Source: Chrysogorgia sp. JL179-B06
Lineage: Eukaryota; Cnidaria; Anthozoa; Scleralcyonacea; Chrysogorgiidae
Direction: 5' to 3'
NCBI GenBank assembly: GCA_035772405.1
Contig: JAYKKM010000034.1
Span: 1,775,001-1,839,000 of the forward strand
Length of the DNA: 64,000 nucleotides
Part shown: positions 1 through 13,723 of the stretch, in pieces
Position numbering within the stretch: position 1 is the first letter of the stretch
Layout of the letters: the number at the start of each line of letters is the position of its first letter
Notes under the pieces: model-generated
The model's input: only the letters and a program-made list of their open reading frames with translations
Told to the model about the DNA's origin: nothing
Databases searched by the model: none
Position numbers and translations under genes: made by a program

Positions 1-119
1 ATTTATTTCAAAGAGGAATCTTGGCCAGTTTACCAAGGATAAGTAACAAATCAGTCAATATCCAACTAAACTTTTTAAACACTGATTCTTTGTGAATCGC
101 CTATGTATTAAATATCTTG

Positions 120-2417
120 TATTTTTCGTTAGGTTTTAAGTAGTTGACATGGATTCAGGTTCAGAAATTCTAACCCCTCTTTAAGGATTACTATTTAATT
201 CGATACCTTTTATAGAGGGGTCAGAAATTCTCAATCCTCTTCATGCATGTATGTCCATGAAGGCAGACATTTTTAGTAAGATTTTGCGGAGAAAACATCT
301 TACAAGGTTCAGAAATTCTGACCCATCTATAAAGATAGTAACATTCGCATATTTCGCAATTTATTTCGATATCGCTTTATAAAAGTGTTAGAAATTCTGA
401 ACCCTGTATGTCAAATAATTACATTTCAGCAAGATTTTGCGCAGCCAGCATCATAGAAGGTTCAGAAATTCTGACCCCTCTATAAGGATTGTAAAATATC
501 GCATATTTCGCCATTTATTTCGATATCGCTTTATAAAAGGGTCAGAAATTCTGAACCCTCTATGTTAAAGGTATACATTTTTAGTAAGATTTGGCGGCAT
601 CAGCATCATAGAAGTTTCAGAAATTCTGACCCCTCTATAAGGATTGTAAAAGTTCGCATATTTCGCTATTTATTTCGATATCGCTTTATAGAAGGGTCAG
701 AAATTCTGAACTCTCTATGTCAAAGGTATACATTTTTAGTAAGATTTGGCGGAGTCAGCATCATAGAAGGTTCAGAAATTCTGACCCCTCTATAAGGATT
801 GTAAAAGTTCGTATATTTCGCTATATATTTCGATATCATTTTATGGAGGAGTCAGAAATTCTGAACCCTCTATGTTAAAGGTATACATTTTTAGTAAGAT
901 TTGGCGGAGTCAGCATCATAGAAGGTTCAGAAATTCTGACCCCTCTATAAGGATTGTAAAAGTTCGCATATTTCGCTATTTATTTCGATATCGCTTTATA
1001 GAAGGGTCAGAAATTCTGAACCCTGTATGTTAAATAATTACATTTTAGCAAGATTTTGCGGAGCCAGCATCATACAAGGTTCAGAAATTCTGACCCCTCT
1101 ATAAGGATTGTAAAAGTTCGTATATTTCGCTATATATTTCGATATCATTTTATGGAGGGGTCAGAAATTCTGAACCCTCTATGTTAAAGGTATACATTTT
1201 TAGTAAGATTTGGCGGAGTCAGCATCATAGAAGGTTCAGAAATTCTGACCCCTCTATAAGGATTGTAAAAGTTCGCATATTTCGCTATTTATTTCGATAT
1301 CGCTTTATAGAAGGGTCAGAAATTCTGAACCCTCTATGTCAAAGGTATACATTTTTAGTAAGATTTGGGGGAGTCAGCATCATAGAAGGTTCAGAAATTC
1401 TGACCCATCTATAAGGATTGTAAAAGTTCGTATATTTCGCTATATATTTCGATATCATTTGATGGAGGGGTCAGAAATTATGAACCCTCTATGTTAAACG
1501 TATACATTTTAGTAAGATTTGGCGGAGTTAGCATCATAGAAGGTTCAGAAATTCTGACCCCTCTATAAGGATTGTAAAAGTTCGCATATTTCGCTATTTA
1601 TTTCGATATCGCTTTACAGAAGGGTCAGAAATTCTGAACCCTGTGTGTTAAATAATTACATTTTAGCAAGATTTTGCGGAGCCAGCATCATACAAGGTTC
1701 AGAAATTCTGACCCCTGTATAAGGATTGTAAAATTTCGCATATTTCGACATTTATTTCGATATCGCTTTATAGAAGGGTCAGAAATTCTGAACCCTCTAT
1801 GTTAAAAAAATTACATTTTAGCAAGATTTGGCGGAGTCAGCATCATAGAAGGTTCAGAAATTCTGAACCCTCTAGAAGGATTGTAAAAGTTCGTATATTT
1901 CGCTATATATTTCGATATCATTTTATGGAGGGGTCAGAAATTCTGAACCCTCTATGTTAAAGGTATACATTTTTAGTAAGATTTGGCGGCGTCAGCATCA
2001 TAGAAGGTTCAGAAATTCTGACCCCTCTATAAGGATTGTAAAAGTTCGCATATTTCGCTATTTATTTCGATATCGCTTTATAGAAGGGTCAGAAATTCTG
2101 AACTCTCTATGTCAAAGGTATACATTTTTAGTAAGATTTGGCGGAGTCAGCATCATAGAATGTTCAGAAATTCTGACCCCTCTATAAGGATTGTAAAAGT
2201 TCGTATATTTCGCTATATATTTCCATATCATTTTATGGAGGAGTCAGAAATTCTGAACCCTCTATGTTAAAGGTATACATTTTTAGTAAGATTTGGCGGA
2301 GTCAGCATCATAGAAGGTTCAGAAATTCTGACCCCTCTATAAGGATTGTAAAAGTTCGCATATTTCGCTATTTATTTCGATATCGCTTTATAGAAGGGTC
2401 AGAAATTCTGAACCCTG
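120..2417. repeat. ~155-bp satellite array, left part
   Basis: Tandem monomers of about 155 bp; the landmark 'atgttaaaggtatac' or 'atgtcaaaggtatac' recurs near 562, 716, 870, 1181, 1336, 1954, 2108 and 2264. Each monomer holds two copies of a near-palindrome, tcagaa-a-ttctga (6-bp arms around one base), flanked by cccctctata or gaaccctcta. Variant monomers with 'atgttaaataattac' alternate with the main type. Repeated ~77-codon open frames are a by-product of the repeat and not genes. The first ~400 bases are more diverged, as expected at an array edge. Confidence 0.95.
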
Positions 2418-2566
2418 CGCCAGTCAGGGAGAAAGGATTCAAGACGATAACCAAAGTGTTGTTTATTCAACAGAACGCGTGGGAAAGATGAGCCCACAAT
2501 GTACCCGGCAGCGGGCCTTATAACAGTAATGACGTAACTATAAATAACAATATGCCATATATGGCG
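2418..2566 (-). repeat. 3' LTR
   Basis: 149-bp LTR, the downstream copy in element orientation. The termini are CGCCA...TGGCG and not the usual TG...CA. The flank at 2567-2590, read on the minus strand, is A/G-rich and ends in agacacca, a plausible polypurine tract. Confidence 0.88.
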
Positions 2567-2648
2567 TGGTGTCTTTTTTTTGTCTTTTATGGCAAAATGG
2601 AAAGAGTTTAGTACTACGAATAGTTTGAAAGTCTAACGAATGTAGACT

Positions 2649-3083
2649 CTACGAAGGTTCATATCCGTAATACTTGGGTGGACGGTGTTCGCGTTGAGGT
2701 CGCGGATGTGAAGAGCTTTCCACAGACGGTTCTTGAGCTTCTTGTGGTATGTGATTGTCAGCAGGGAGGGTCAGTGTCGGTGGTACCTCAACTGGCAGGG
2801 GTGGAGGAGCCTCAGGTATGTCGTCGTCTTCACTGTCATTGTTTTGGTGGTAGGGTCGGCTGCTTGAAGGTATCTGGCTAGGAACCAGTTGGCACTCGGT
2901 GGCTTTGACTTTATAGGATGTGGCTCGCAGTTGGTGTCCAGAGAATTTTTTGATGAAGCACCACTGACCATCAGTAGATATAACTAGGTATCTGCTACGA
3001 GACCGTGTCTTGTCCCGATCGGTGCGTAAATATACCAGGTCACCAACGCTAATGGTGGGTGGGGTGGTGCTGTTGGTAGTCAT
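2649..3083 (-). CDS. Integrase C-terminal domain plus acidic/proline-rich tail, separate ORF
   Basis: A 144-residue ORF. Residues ~12-50 ([17 protein letters not shown] then SRYLV) resemble the small SH3-like C-terminal domain of retroelement integrases (the GDLV motif). The tail is rich in Pro, Ser and Asp/Glu and ends in a basic-aromatic stretch ([11 protein letters not shown]). Its ATG overlaps the Gag-Pol stop as ATGA, with ATG at 3083-3081 and TGA at 3082-3080, and it lies in the -1 frame relative to Pol. Termination-reinitiation or -1 frameshifting could therefore supply it. The overlap is seen in the sequence; the expression route is inferred. It could also be a separate accessory protein. 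Confidence 0.75.
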   Translation of the reverse strand: MTTNSTTPPTISVGDLVYLRTDRDKTRSRSRYLVISTDGQWCFIKKFSGHQLRATSYKVKATECQLVPSQIPSSSRPYHQNNDSEDDDIPEAPPPLPVEVPPTLTLPADNHIPQEAQEPSVESSSHPRPQREHRPPKYYGYEPS

Positions 3084-6000
3084 ATTTTTGACCTTTCGCT
3101 ATATGCATGGTTCCGTTTACGTTGCCTGTGCTGTTCTAGGATGGTATCTCTATCACATATGGGTAGCTGATCCTGAGTGAACTGGTTTCTGTGCGTCCAT
3201 AGTTCATGGGCAGATAGACCCTGTCTTCGTAAGCGAGAATTAAGGCGAGAGGTGGCAATTGCGAGGGTAAAAGTCGTTACAGGACCACCGTTTGGAGCTT
3301 GGCGCAGTATCTCCTCTTCGAGCTCGGCTATGGCTTTTTCGGCAACTGGATTCTTATTGATGTTTTTGATACGACCAAACTCAAGGGAAATGCCGAGGTC
3401 TTTGAGTGCGGTGTCGTCTCTTAGTGCAATAAACCCGGGGGCAGGATCGACTCGGATAATGGCGGGTGGACCTTCGAGTGGGTGTAATCCACTACATAGA
3501 CTGGCAAGAGCGTCACGGAGGGTGTCTGCCTTCTCGTCAGGGATGATGGATGTTGCAGTAAAAGAGGTAGTGGTTTCTCGCAGGACCAGAATGCATTGCT
3601 TGCAGCGTTTGAGGACATCGGCAGCAAAAGAGACACCAACTACTTGGGGTGGATCTTCAGTACTGTGCTCCACGACCTGTTGTGGAAAATGACGCAGTGA
3701 TGTGCAAGTGTGGCATGTTTCACTCGCCCGGGCAATAGCGTTTGCCATGTCGAGTGCGTAGAAGTTGCGTTTCATGACCAGGTGTAGTTGGTGCTTTGTT
3801 GGATGGTCGAGCTTGACGTGTAAGGCTGTTACAAGGCCATCGAGGACAGAGCGAGGAATGACGATCAATTCTGTAGATGGGGATAAAGGATCACTTCGAC
3901 GTACTACGAGCAAACCATCTTTGGCGATGGAGACGACGTTCAGGTACCGTTTCACGTCTTTAACGTTTGTTAGCTTTTTAGAGGGACGCGTTCCCTGCTT
4001 GAGATGTGCATGTGTTCGTCGGAGATGAGGGCATTCAGACTGAATCTGGATCCATGCGGATCTAGTGGTGAAAGGTAAGCGTGACTGGTGACGGATGTCT
4101 TGAACGGAGGTTGAACGGACTACGGAATCTTCCGTAGTAGCAATAAAGTTGCAAATCTGACACTTCGGCTGATGGCAGTCTGGTGCGTTGCGACTAGAGA
4201 AGTCCGAGGGAATATTCGCCGTACCAGCTAAATGTTGTATATTGGCTTGATATTGGCTAACAATGGAAAGGAATGAGGTAACACGAGGGCTTGCCGAAAA
4301 CTCTCCGCGGCGTAGTTTGTCGATGGCTTGGACGCATGGCTTGCTGTCTGTGAGAACGCACGCTGGATGGATAGACTGAATAATGAACGGACTAAAGTGC
4401 TTCACTGCGGCGGCGATGCCTAAGGCTTCGATTTCGCACGGTAGCCATGTAACTTGGTGCTTTCTCAGCTTGGCACTAAAAAACCCAGCTAGGAGAAGCT
4501 TGTCGTTGCGGGAGACATATAGAGTGGCACCGATTCCTTGCTTGGTTACGGAACCGTCTGTAACGATCCACAGTTGGTCGGATGGCTGTGGGAGAGTGAT
4601 ATGTTTGTGCGTTGCGAGAGACGTCTGTGCTGAGCGGAACAGTTCGGATAAGGTATCGGTCCAATGTATCTTGTCCCGTGATTGTTGGCCTGCAATGGCG
4701 TTCTCTAGTGGAGATATGAAGTGTGAACAGTGTGGAAGAACACGTCCAAGGATTTTGTAGGCTCCAATGAAAGAACGAACGCTACGTACCGTCTCGGGAG
4801 GCGGGCAGGATGAAAGAGTAGCGATCCGGTGTGGGCTTGCAGATAGACGTCCCTGTGTCCAAATCCATCCTAGTATACTAGTACTGCGAGGACAAATGAT
4901 GGTCTTCAAGGGCGCAAGCTTGAGGTTGGACTTTTGAAGGGCTTGTAGTATGCGCTTCCAGTTGTGAAGTAAAGCCTCTGGTGAATCAGCACCACAATAC
5001 AGATCATCAGCCAATTTGGCAGCAATCCCATCTTGCAGGCAATCGCCGAGTACCCGACACATTAGCTCTTCAAGAGCTGTTTCTGAACCTGGCATTCCCA
5101 TGGCACAACGGGTGTATACTCTGACACCACGGAATGGAGTTGCTACGCCACAATACTTCATGGATGCCTTTGCTAGTGGAATTTGGTAGAAAGCGCTGGT
5201 CAGATCGGAAACAATGATGTATTTCCACTTGGCAATCGTTCGTAAGATGGAGTCGACGTCTGGCAATAGCGATGGCTGTGGCTTGCTGTACCGACCAACG
5301 TCTGCAAATGCTGTGACAAGGCGGTGTCCCCCATTTGGCTTTTTGACGAGAAATGATGGGTTAAGATACTCGACGGTTATGCCAGCGTCTTCTGGACGTT
5401 GGAATACTCCTTGAGATTCAAGGTCATCGAACTTCTGTTGTAGCTCAACCAACTTGTTATGGGCGTATTGGGGAAGTCTTCCTTTCCGTTGTGGTGGTTG
5501 CACTGGGCCCATATTTACTACTGCCTCAAAAGCGCCTGCTGCACCGTTATAACCTGAAATGGCAGAGTCAAACACATCATCGTGCGCTTGGAGAAGGGAT
5601 CTAAACTCAGTGCGCAGTTTCTTTGGTATGATGTTATCTGGATCGAGTTTCACAGAGGAAGAATGTTCCTGTTCTGTGTGTGGCGGTGGTGTATGAGGTA
5701 CTTCGATGCGAGGTAGGTGGTTATGCTCGTTTGTTTCGGGACTGGTGGTAAGTAGGACTTGGCAGAAATGGTCATGACGAGGAATTGTTTTAGGCTCATT
5801 TGTAGTGTTCAGTATGCGGATTTTTCTTGCAACTGCTTCTATGAGATGAGGATGAGGCCAATCCCCAGATAACTTGGAACCGTTCAGTCGTGGTTCAATG
5901 GCAAGAGTGACATCTGGATCTATCTCTTGGGGGATGTCCATCTCGAGGTAACTTCCAGGCCATATCACCGAAGAAGGTGACGGGGCTCGAAGAACTGTGG

Positions 6001-7447
6001 CTTGTGTTCGGCGTATCTTGCTTGCAGCTAAGTCTGGTGGGGTTGTACCGTAATACGCGGTGTCAATGCCTTGGATTGTTATTTGTTGCTTTGACGGTCT
6101 AAGAGAGATGTCGTTGACGACCATGAAGGGTGTCCCAGCTAATATGTCGACATCTAGGTTATCAACGACAAGTGCATCTAATTGTAAACTGAGATGGTTA
6201 CGCGAAAGGCTCAAATGAATCTCTCCAACGACAGCTAATTGGGTAACACCATCAGCTTGCAAGGCTTTCTGCTTGGTTTTCTGAATAGTGGCCCCGATTC
6301 CCTTGGCAATGCTGGTTTTGATCATGCTTGTCTCTGCACCAGTATCCAGTGTCAAATGCAAAGGGTGATGATCGTAGAATGCTTTTAAGAGAGGGGACTG
6401 TTTAATACTGACCCGATGAGTGGTTGATTTGATCCGATAGTTGTGACTGTTTTGAAGGTCATCAGGCTCAGTGTCTGACGCCGGTCTATCGGTGGTGTGT
6501 TCGAGCTCCTCGCTGAGTACTTGTCGCGATCGGGCTAAGTACTGTCGATCATCATCAGGGAGAAATGGGCATTTACTCAGGTAATGCTGATATTGTCGGT
6601 TTGCCTGCTTGCATAGTGGACAACATCGTATAGGAGTGCTCTTGGTTGGCTTGGAAAATCCAGAGCGTTGGTCTCGACCTGGTGGAATGCGAGTGCTGCG
6701 CGATGATTGCTTGAAAGCTGTACGAAGAACTTTAGCGTCGTCTGAAGAGGTGATTTCGTCCAGAAGTGTGTCTAACGCTTGGGAAATCTCCGGTTTTAGT
6801 GATGCTACTGTTTGGGACCGTAGCTCGGTTCCATATCGTTGCTTTACTAAGCCAGGTAAAGAAGGATGGATGAGTCGAAGCCACGTCAAGATTATCATAT
6901 TTTCTGTAGTCGGGGAAACCTCCTCATCCGAGGTGACGTTGTCTCCATGGTGACGAATTCCTGTATTAGCCTTTAGTAAATTGTCGTCGATGAAGCTAAC
7001 TAATCGCTGATACAAGTCCTCGGGGCGCTCACCAGATTCCAGGCGAATACTATTAAAGTCGAGGAAGTGAGAGCCGGTGGACTGGAACCCAAAATGCGAG
7101 CGAATCGCTTGCCATATTGTTGTTATGGATGTCGAGCTCTTGACAATGCTATTTCGTGAAATGATAGGGCAATAATTTGCTATTTGGCCCAGGAGAAGCT
7201 CCAACTGGGTTACTTTTTGCTCAGCAGTACGACGTCTAGCAACGGGTACTTCGTCGTCATCGTTTTCGAATCCACGAAGCGGCGCTGTAGCGGTTTTCTT
7301 TAACCAGGTAACACCGTCAATTAAAAAGGCGGCAAAGTTTGGGTCTAACGACAAAGTATATTGCAAGTTATGACGCCACGATTCGAAGGACGTTATCGTT
7401 TCTTGTTTAATTAAAGACCACTGCTTCGGGGCACGTATTCCTGCCAT
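3080..7447 (-). CDS. Gag-Pol polyprotein (capsid region, protease, RT, RNase H, integrase)
   Basis: One open frame of 1455 codons. Residues 1-260 are Gag-like. A zinc-knuckle-like CPLC...H...C motif lies near 276-293. An aspartic protease has [11 protein letters not shown] near 365. The reverse transcriptase has LADDLY near 814, a variant of the usual Y-x-D-D box. RNase H has IVTDGS near 963. The integrase has an HHCC finger (HPTKH ... CHTC) near 1216 and a DDE-type core, with candidate acidic residues in FAADVL, IRVDP and PVAEK (near 1370). The core ends without the usual C-terminal domain, which is encoded by the overlapping downstream ORF. The protein has no internal stop. It would drive reverse transcription and integration in cytoplasmic particles and the nucleus. 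Confidence 0.93.
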   Translation of the reverse strand: MAGIRAPKQWSLIKQETITSFESWRHNLQYTLSLDPNFAAFLIDGVTWLKKTATAPLRGFENDDDEVPVARRRTAEQKVTQLELLLGQIANYCPIISRNSIVKSSTSITTIWQAIRSHFGFQSTGSHFLDFNSIRLESGERPEDLYQRLVSFIDDNLLKANTGIRHHGDNVTSDEEVSPTTENMIILTWLRLIHPSLPGLVKQRYGTELRSQTVASLKPEISQALDTLLDEITSSDDAKVLRTAFKQSSRSTRIPPGRDQRSGFSKPTKSTPIRCCPLCKQANRQYQHYLSKCPFLPDDDRQYLARSRQVLSEELEHTTDRPASDTEPDDLQNSHNYRIKSTTHRVSIKQSPLLKAFYDHHPLHLTLDTGAETSMIKTSIAKGIGATIQKTKQKALQADGVTQLAVVGEIHLSLSRNHLSLQLDALVVDNLDVDILAGTPFMVVNDISLRPSKQQITIQGIDTAYYGTTPPDLAASKIRRTQATVLRAPSPSSVIWPGSYLEMDIPQEIDPDVTLAIEPRLNGSKLSGDWPHPHLIEAVARKIRILNTTNEPKTIPRHDHFCQVLLTTSPETNEHNHLPRIEVPHTPPPHTEQEHSSSVKLDPDNIIPKKLRTEFRSLLQAHDDVFDSAISGYNGAAGAFEAVVNMGPVQPPQRKGRLPQYAHNKLVELQQKFDDLESQGVFQRPEDAGITVEYLNPSFLVKKPNGGHRLVTAFADVGRYSKPQPSLLPDVDSILRTIAKWKYIIVSDLTSAFYQIPLAKASMKYCGVATPFRGVRVYTRCAMGMPGSETALEELMCRVLGDCLQDGIAAKLADDLYCGADSPEALLHNWKRILQALQKSNLKLAPLKTIICPRSTSILGWIWTQGRLSASPHRIATLSSCPPPETVRSVRSFIGAYKILGRVLPHCSHFISPLENAIAGQQSRDKIHWTDTLSELFRSAQTSLATHKHITLPQPSDQLWIVTDGSVTKQGIGATLYVSRNDKLLLAGFFSAKLRKHQVTWLPCEIEALGIAAAVKHFSPFIIQSIHPACVLTDSKPCVQAIDKLRRGEFSASPRVTSFLSIVSQYQANIQHLAGTANIPSDFSSRNAPDCHQPKCQICNFIATTEDSVVRSTSVQDIRHQSRLPFTTRSAWIQIQSECPHLRRTHAHLKQGTRPSKKLTNVKDVKRYLNVVSIAKDGLLVVRRSDPLSPSTELIVIPRSVLDGLVTALHVKLDHPTKHQLHLVMKRNFYALDMANAIARASETCHTCTSLRHFPQQVVEHSTEDPPQVVGVSFAADVLKRCKQCILVLRETTTSFTATSIIPDEKADTLRDALASLCSGLHPLEGPPAIIRVDPAPGFIALRDDTALKDLGISLEFGRIKNINKNPVAEKAIAELEEEILRQAPNGGPVTTFTLAIATSRLNSRLRRQGLSAHELWTHRNQFTQDQLPICDRDTILEQHRQRKRNHAYSERSKI

Positions 7448-7625
7448 ATTTTAGGGTAAAACAAATTGAGAGACTTACCCTTACTTTGTTTCTTTTCTGC
7501 GTTGAGGTCAAATAGCTTGAGTAAAAGCTATCTCGTCTTTACCTTGTGTGGTAAAAGAACCTTCCTTCTGACTTGTGTTTTGAAGAATTCCACTGTATCG
7601 GAACTCGTAAAGCTATGGAAATATA

Positions 7626-7643
7626 GTTTAACCGCTGCCACCA
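7626..7643 (-). other. Candidate primer-binding site
   Basis: Read on the minus strand directly after the 5' LTR, the sequence starts TGGTGGCAGCGG. The TGG matches the complement of a tRNA 3' CCA end. The priming tRNA is not identified. Confidence 0.6.
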
Positions 7644-7792
7644 CGCCAGTCAGGGAGAAAGGATTCAAGACGATAACCAAAGTGTTGTTTATTCAACAGA
7701 ACGCGTGGGAAAGATGAGCCCACAATGTACCCGGCAGCGGGCCTTATAACAGTAATGACGTAACTATAAATAACAATATGCCATATATGGCG
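7644..7792 (-). repeat. 5' LTR
   Basis: 149-bp LTR, upstream copy in element orientation, reading identically to the other LTR. It contains gacgtaac and an AT-rich tataaata stretch that could serve in promoter function. Outer flank ctg at 7793-7795. Confidence 0.88.
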
Positions 7793-9270
7793 CTGTATGT
7801 TAAATAATTACATTTTAGCAAGATTTTGCGGAGCCAGCATCATACAAGGTTCAGAAATTCTGACCCCTCTATAAGGATTGTAAAAGTTCGTATATTTCGC
7901 TATATATTTCGATATCATTTTATGGAGGGGTCAGAAATTCTGAACCCTCTATGTTAAAGGTATACATTTTTAGTAAGATTTGGCGGAGTCAGCATCATAG
8001 AAGGTACAGAAATTCTGACCCCTCTATAAGGATTGTAAAAGTTCGCATATTTCGCCATTTATTTGATATCGCTTTATAGAAGGGTCAGAAATTCTGAACC
8101 CTCTATGTCAAAGGTATACATTTTTAGTAAGATTTGGCGGAGTCAGCATCATAGAAGGTTCAGAAATTCTGACCCCTATATAAGGATTGTAAAAGTTCGC
8201 ATATTTCGCTATTTATTTCGATATCGCTTTATAGAAGGGTCAGAAATTCTGAACCCTGTATGTTAAATAATTACATTTTAGCAAGATTTTGCGGCGCCAG
8301 CATTATACAAGGTTCAGAAATTCTGACCCCTCTATAAGGATTGTAAAATTTCGCATATTTCGACATTTATTTCGATATCGCTTTATAGAAGGGTCAGAAA
8401 TTCTGAACCCTCTATGAGGATTGTAAAAGTTCGCATATTTCGCTATTTATGTCGATATCGCTTTATAAAGGGTCAGAAATTCTGAACCCTCTATGTTAAA
8501 TAATTACATTTTAGCAAGATTTTGCTGAGCCAGCATCATAGAAGGTTCAGAAAATCTGACCCCTCTATAAGGATTGTAAATGTTCGCATATTTTGCTATT
8601 TATTTCGATATCGCTTTATAGAAGGGTCAGAAATTCTGAACCCTCTATGTTAATAATTACATTTTAGCAAGATTTTGCAGAGCCAGCGTCATAGAAGGTT
8701 CAGAAATTCTGACCCCTCTATAAGGATTGTAAAAGTTCGCATATTTCGCTATATATTTCGATATCATTTTATGGAGGGGTCAGAAATTCTGAACCCTCTA
8801 TGTCAAAGGTATACATTTTTAGTACGATTTCGCGGAGCCAGCATTATAGAAGGTTCAGAAATTCTGACCCCTATATAAGGATTGTAAAAGTTCGCATATT
8901 TCGCTATATATTTCGTTAACATTTTATGGAGGTGTCAGAAATTCTGAACTCTATGTCAAAGGTATATCTTTTTAGTAAGATTTGGCGGAGTCAGCATCAT
9001 AGAAGGTTCAGAAATTCTGAACCCTCTAGAAGGATTGTAAAAGTTCGCATATTTCGCTATTTATTTCGATATCGCTTTATAGAAGGGTCAGAAATTCTGA
9101 ACCCTCTATGTTAAATAATTACATTTTAGCAAGATTTTGCTGAGCCAGCATCATAGAAGGTTCAGAAATTCTGAACCCTCTATTAGGATTGTAAAAGTTC
9201 GCATATCTCGCTATTTGTTTCGCTATCATTTTATAGAAGGGTCAGAAATTCTGAACCCTACATGTATATG
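7793..9270. repeat. ~155-bp satellite array, right part
   Basis: Continuation of the left array beyond the retrotransposon, with the same monomer, near-palindromes and variant types. Monomers near 8400 and 8930 are shortened or mutated. The array fades at about 9270. Confidence 0.94.
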
Positions 9271-9562
9271 TTAAATAATTAGATTTTTAGTAAGTTTTAA
9301 TAAAAAAATTGTTAATTCTGTGAAACGATTATGTATGCGCGATATTGTTTTATGTCGATTTACTGCACTGTCTGTTAAAAGCTTACAATTCGTAGTATGT
9401 TTTTGCGGAGTTAAGATAATAAAAGTTATGATATAATTGCGAACGGTTTATTTGTTAAACCTTTAATAAATATGAAGTAAAATTTCATTGATCTTGTAGG
9501 ATATTCTATTGATTATGTTTATATCTTGCGGAAAATTCTTAGCTTAGTATGTTTTTCCCAAA
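9271..9562. other. AT-rich spacer
   Basis: No gene or repeat recognised between the satellite and the Penelope-like remnant. Confidence 0.6.
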
Positions 9563-10343
9563 TTAAGGGATTTTTATCACAAAATGATGCCTTGTCGCAT
9601 TTTTATCGTTGTTTTCTGTATTTTGTGGTAAAATTGCTAGATTGGAAAATTCCAATATAGTTTGGAACGCGTTTTTGTCACCATCATTGATCCTCACGGA
9701 ACGAAGATGTTCAGCAAACCTGTCTGAAAGGCGTCGCCCAGTTTCACCGATGTAGATTTTAGGGCATTTATCGCAAGAAATGCAATAAATTATGTTGGTG
9801 GACGTGCATGAAAAAGCATGACGGATTGTGTGGTCGAATTTGGGGGCAGTAATAACTGTAGTGGGATTGAGAAAAGGGCATGTGTTACAGCGGGAACGGC
9901 CGCAAGAAAATGTTCCCGCTGGTGCCGAGGTATTAAGTTTAAGGGCACTATGTACTAAGGAGTCACGAATGTTTTTATTACGGCGAAAAGATACCAAAGG
10001 GTTGTCGGTGAAAATGGCTGACGTCTCAGGATCATTTTGTAAAATGTGAAAATTCCGATTAATAATATTTTTAACTTTAAAATTGAAAGGATGAAATGTT
10101 AGAACTAAAGGAATTTTATTGTTTGAAACTCGTTCCAAAGATGGTTCAAGGGCGTCTAAACGGGGACGAGAAAAGCTTTCTGAACGGCGAGGTCTAAAAG
10201 GTTGGTAGGGTAACCACGTTGGACAAAAAAAGATCTCATTTCTATTGATTTGAGTTGAAAATCTTGGTCGTCGCTACATAAGCGGCGAAGACGCAAGAAT
10301 TGAGAATAAGGGATGGATTGCTTAGTGTGGTTGGGATGAGAGG
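9563..10343 (-). pseudogene. Penelope-like element, 3' part: RT thumb remnant and GIY-YIG endonuclease
   Basis: The open part (9563-~10160) carries a Cys motif (CGRSRCNTCPF), a second CxxC (YCISCDKCP) and a GIY-YIG core (IYIGETGRRLSDRFAEH), typical of the C-terminal endonuclease of Penelope-like retroelements. Upstream, minus strand ~10343-10175, a second frame reads SHPNHTKQSIPYSQF and LRLRRLCSDD, matching the conserved region after the RT. One frameshift near 10170 separates the two. The 5' part of the element is missing; the remnant ends at a (TA)n tract, so it is 5'-truncated and inactive. Confidence 0.88.
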
Positions 10344-10346
10344 ATG

Positions 10347-10550
<204 letters not shown>

Positions 10551-10679
10551 GTAATATTTGGCATTTCACTCGATCAAACTACATGTTGAAAGGATTTATG
10601 GTGAAGGAAAATTTCGAGTGTTGGAATACATACATTTTAAGACCAAACCGGGACCAGTTGCGAAAAATGCAACTTAGCG

Positions 10680-10753
10680 GCCTTCCGGCTGGAATTGAAC
10701 CCGCGACCCTGCGATTGCTAGTGCAGTGCTCTGACCACTGAGCTACGGAAGCC
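10680..10753 (-). tRNA. tRNA-like body, SINE head, copy 1 (anticodon AGC-like)
   Basis: Box A (tagctcagtggtcagagc) and box B (ggttcaattcc) are present. The acceptor halves ggcttcc and ggaaggc pair with one mismatch. The anticodon loop ctagcaa would give AGC (Ala). The anticodon stem has an extra base, so this is a Pol III promoter head and probably not a functional tRNA. Confidence 0.65.
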
Positions 10754-10955
10754 GTTGCCGAGAGCCTAGTCACGAGTTCTGTATATATGGTGGTAATGCC
10801 GGGATAAGATTCTGGGTATATTATAGGTAATATTTGGCATTTCACTCGATCAAACTACATGTTGAAAGGATTTATGGTGAAGGAAAATTTCGAGTGTTGG
10901 AATACATACATTTTAAGACCAAACCGGGACCAGTTGCGAAAAATGCAACTTAGCG

Positions 10956-11029
10956 GCCTTCCGGCTGGAATTGAACCCGCGACCCTGCGATTGCTAGTGC
11001 AGTGCTCTGACCACTGAGCTACGGAAGCC
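10956..11029 (-). tRNA. tRNA-like body, SINE head, copy 2
   Basis: Same sequence as copy 1, offset by 276 bp. Confidence 0.63.
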
Positions 11030-11231
11030 GTTGCCGAGAGCCTAGTCACGAGTTCTGTATATATGGTGGTAATGCCGGGATAAGATTCTGGGTATATTAT
11101 AGGTAATATTTGGCATTTCACTCGATCAAACTACATGTTGAAAGGATTTATGGTGAAGGAAAATTTCGAGTGTTGGAATACATACATTTTAAGACCAAAC
11201 CGGGACCAGTTGCGAAAAATGCAACTTAGCG

Positions 11232-11305
11232 GCCTTCCGGCTGGAATTGAACCCGCGACCCTGCGATTGCTAGTGCAGTGCTCTGACCACTGAGCTACGG
11301 AAGCC
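11232..11305 (-). tRNA. tRNA-like body, SINE head, copy 3
   Basis: Same sequence as copy 1, offset by 552 bp. Confidence 0.63.
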
Positions 11306-11507
11306 GTTGCCGAGAGCCTAGTCACGAGTTCTGTATATATGGTGGTAATGCCGGGATAAGATTCTGGGTATATTATAGGTAATATTTGGCATTTCACTCG
11401 ATCAAACTACATGTTGAAAGGATTTATGGTGAAGGAAAATTTCGAGTGTTGGAATACATACATTTTAAGACCAAACCGGGACCAGTTGCGAAAAATGCAA
11501 CTTAGCG

Positions 11508-11581
11508 GCCTTCCGGCTGGAATTGAACCCGCGACCCTGCGATTGCTAGTGCAGTGCTCTGACCACTGAGCTACGGAAGCC
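11508..11581 (-). tRNA. tRNA-like body, SINE head, copy 4
   Basis: Same sequence as copy 1, offset by 828 bp. Confidence 0.63.
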
Positions 11582-11729
11582 GTTGCCGAGAGCCTAGTCA
11601 CGAGTTCTGTATATATGGTGGTAATGCCGGGATAAGATTCTGGGTATATTATAGGTAATATTTGGCATTTCACTCGATCAAACTACATGTTGAAAGGATT
11701 TATGGTGAAGGAAAATTTCGAGTGTTGGA

Positions 11730-13163
<1,434 letters not shown>

Positions 13164-13578
13164 ATAGTATTATATTTTCACTGCTATCTCCGCCACGCAA
13201 TGGCCAAAGCCGAAGAGGAATTAAGATTGGGGATAAAAATCATTTCAACTTGGACATAGTGTGCGGAAGAATGCAGAGTCGCGACTGAGGGGAGGTGGGT
13301 GGGCAAAGAATATTAAATTCTTCCTGGAGTGAGCGAAGCTGTTCTTGAGCAAACCTCTAAATGCGTGGAATCTGTGTTTCCTACCCTTTATATACCCATA
13401 AATATTGTCCCCCGGGGTTTTCCTCCCTTTATGCTAATGGTATGTAGGTTACTTCCCCTTCTAATGGCCTAGCTTGGTGGATCTCCCAGTGAGAATAGTA
13501 TTACATTTTCACTGCTATCTCCGCCACACAATGGCCAAAGCCGAAGGGGAATCAAGATTGGGGATAAAAATCATTTCA
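13164..13578 (-). repeat. Split direct repeats at the 3' end of a DIRS/Ngaro-like element
   Basis: Two ~84-bp direct repeats at 13164-13247 and 13495-13578, offset by 331 bp (both contain tcactgctatctccgccac and gattggggataaaaatcatt). The 247-bp interval would be the A2 segment of a B1-A2-B2 layout, as in Ngaro-type tyrosine-recombinase retrotransposons. I did not find the matching A1 copy near 18000, so the 5' end is missing or diverged. Confidence 0.7.
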
Positions 13579-13723
13579 TAGGACTACTGTATGAAGTTTC
13601 GTTTATTCCAGATATTTCATGTTAGCGATATCACATTCTCAAAACCTTCCAATACTCAGAAGGTGGGCATAAGTTCTGCGAGGTGCTACCCGAATGTTCA
13701 TGGAAAGGCCAATGAGAAATCCA

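Larger units (their letters stand above)
2418..7792 (-). mobile_element. Full-length LTR retrotransposon (Ty3/Gypsy-like), apparently intact
   Basis: Two 149-bp direct repeats (2418-2566 and 7644-7792), identical as far as I can read, bound an element with a long Gag-Pol frame on the minus strand. It sits inside the satellite: 'ctg' flanks both ends (2415-2417 and 7793-7795), and removing the element plus one ctg restores the usual monomer sequence. Identical LTRs and an open frame indicate recent insertion. The order protease, RT, RNase H, integrase fits Ty3/Gypsy or BEL; RNase H and integrase look more Gypsy-like. I cannot assign a named clade. Confidence 0.93.

Noticed and set aside
562..2491. 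Repeated ~77-codon ORFs in the satellite
   Set aside because: They translate the tandem monomer, appear in every unit, and are not conserved as protein beyond the DNA repeat.
3177..6953. Plus-strand ORFs across the LTR element
   Set aside because: They lie opposite the clear Gag-Pol frame and have no recognised domain.
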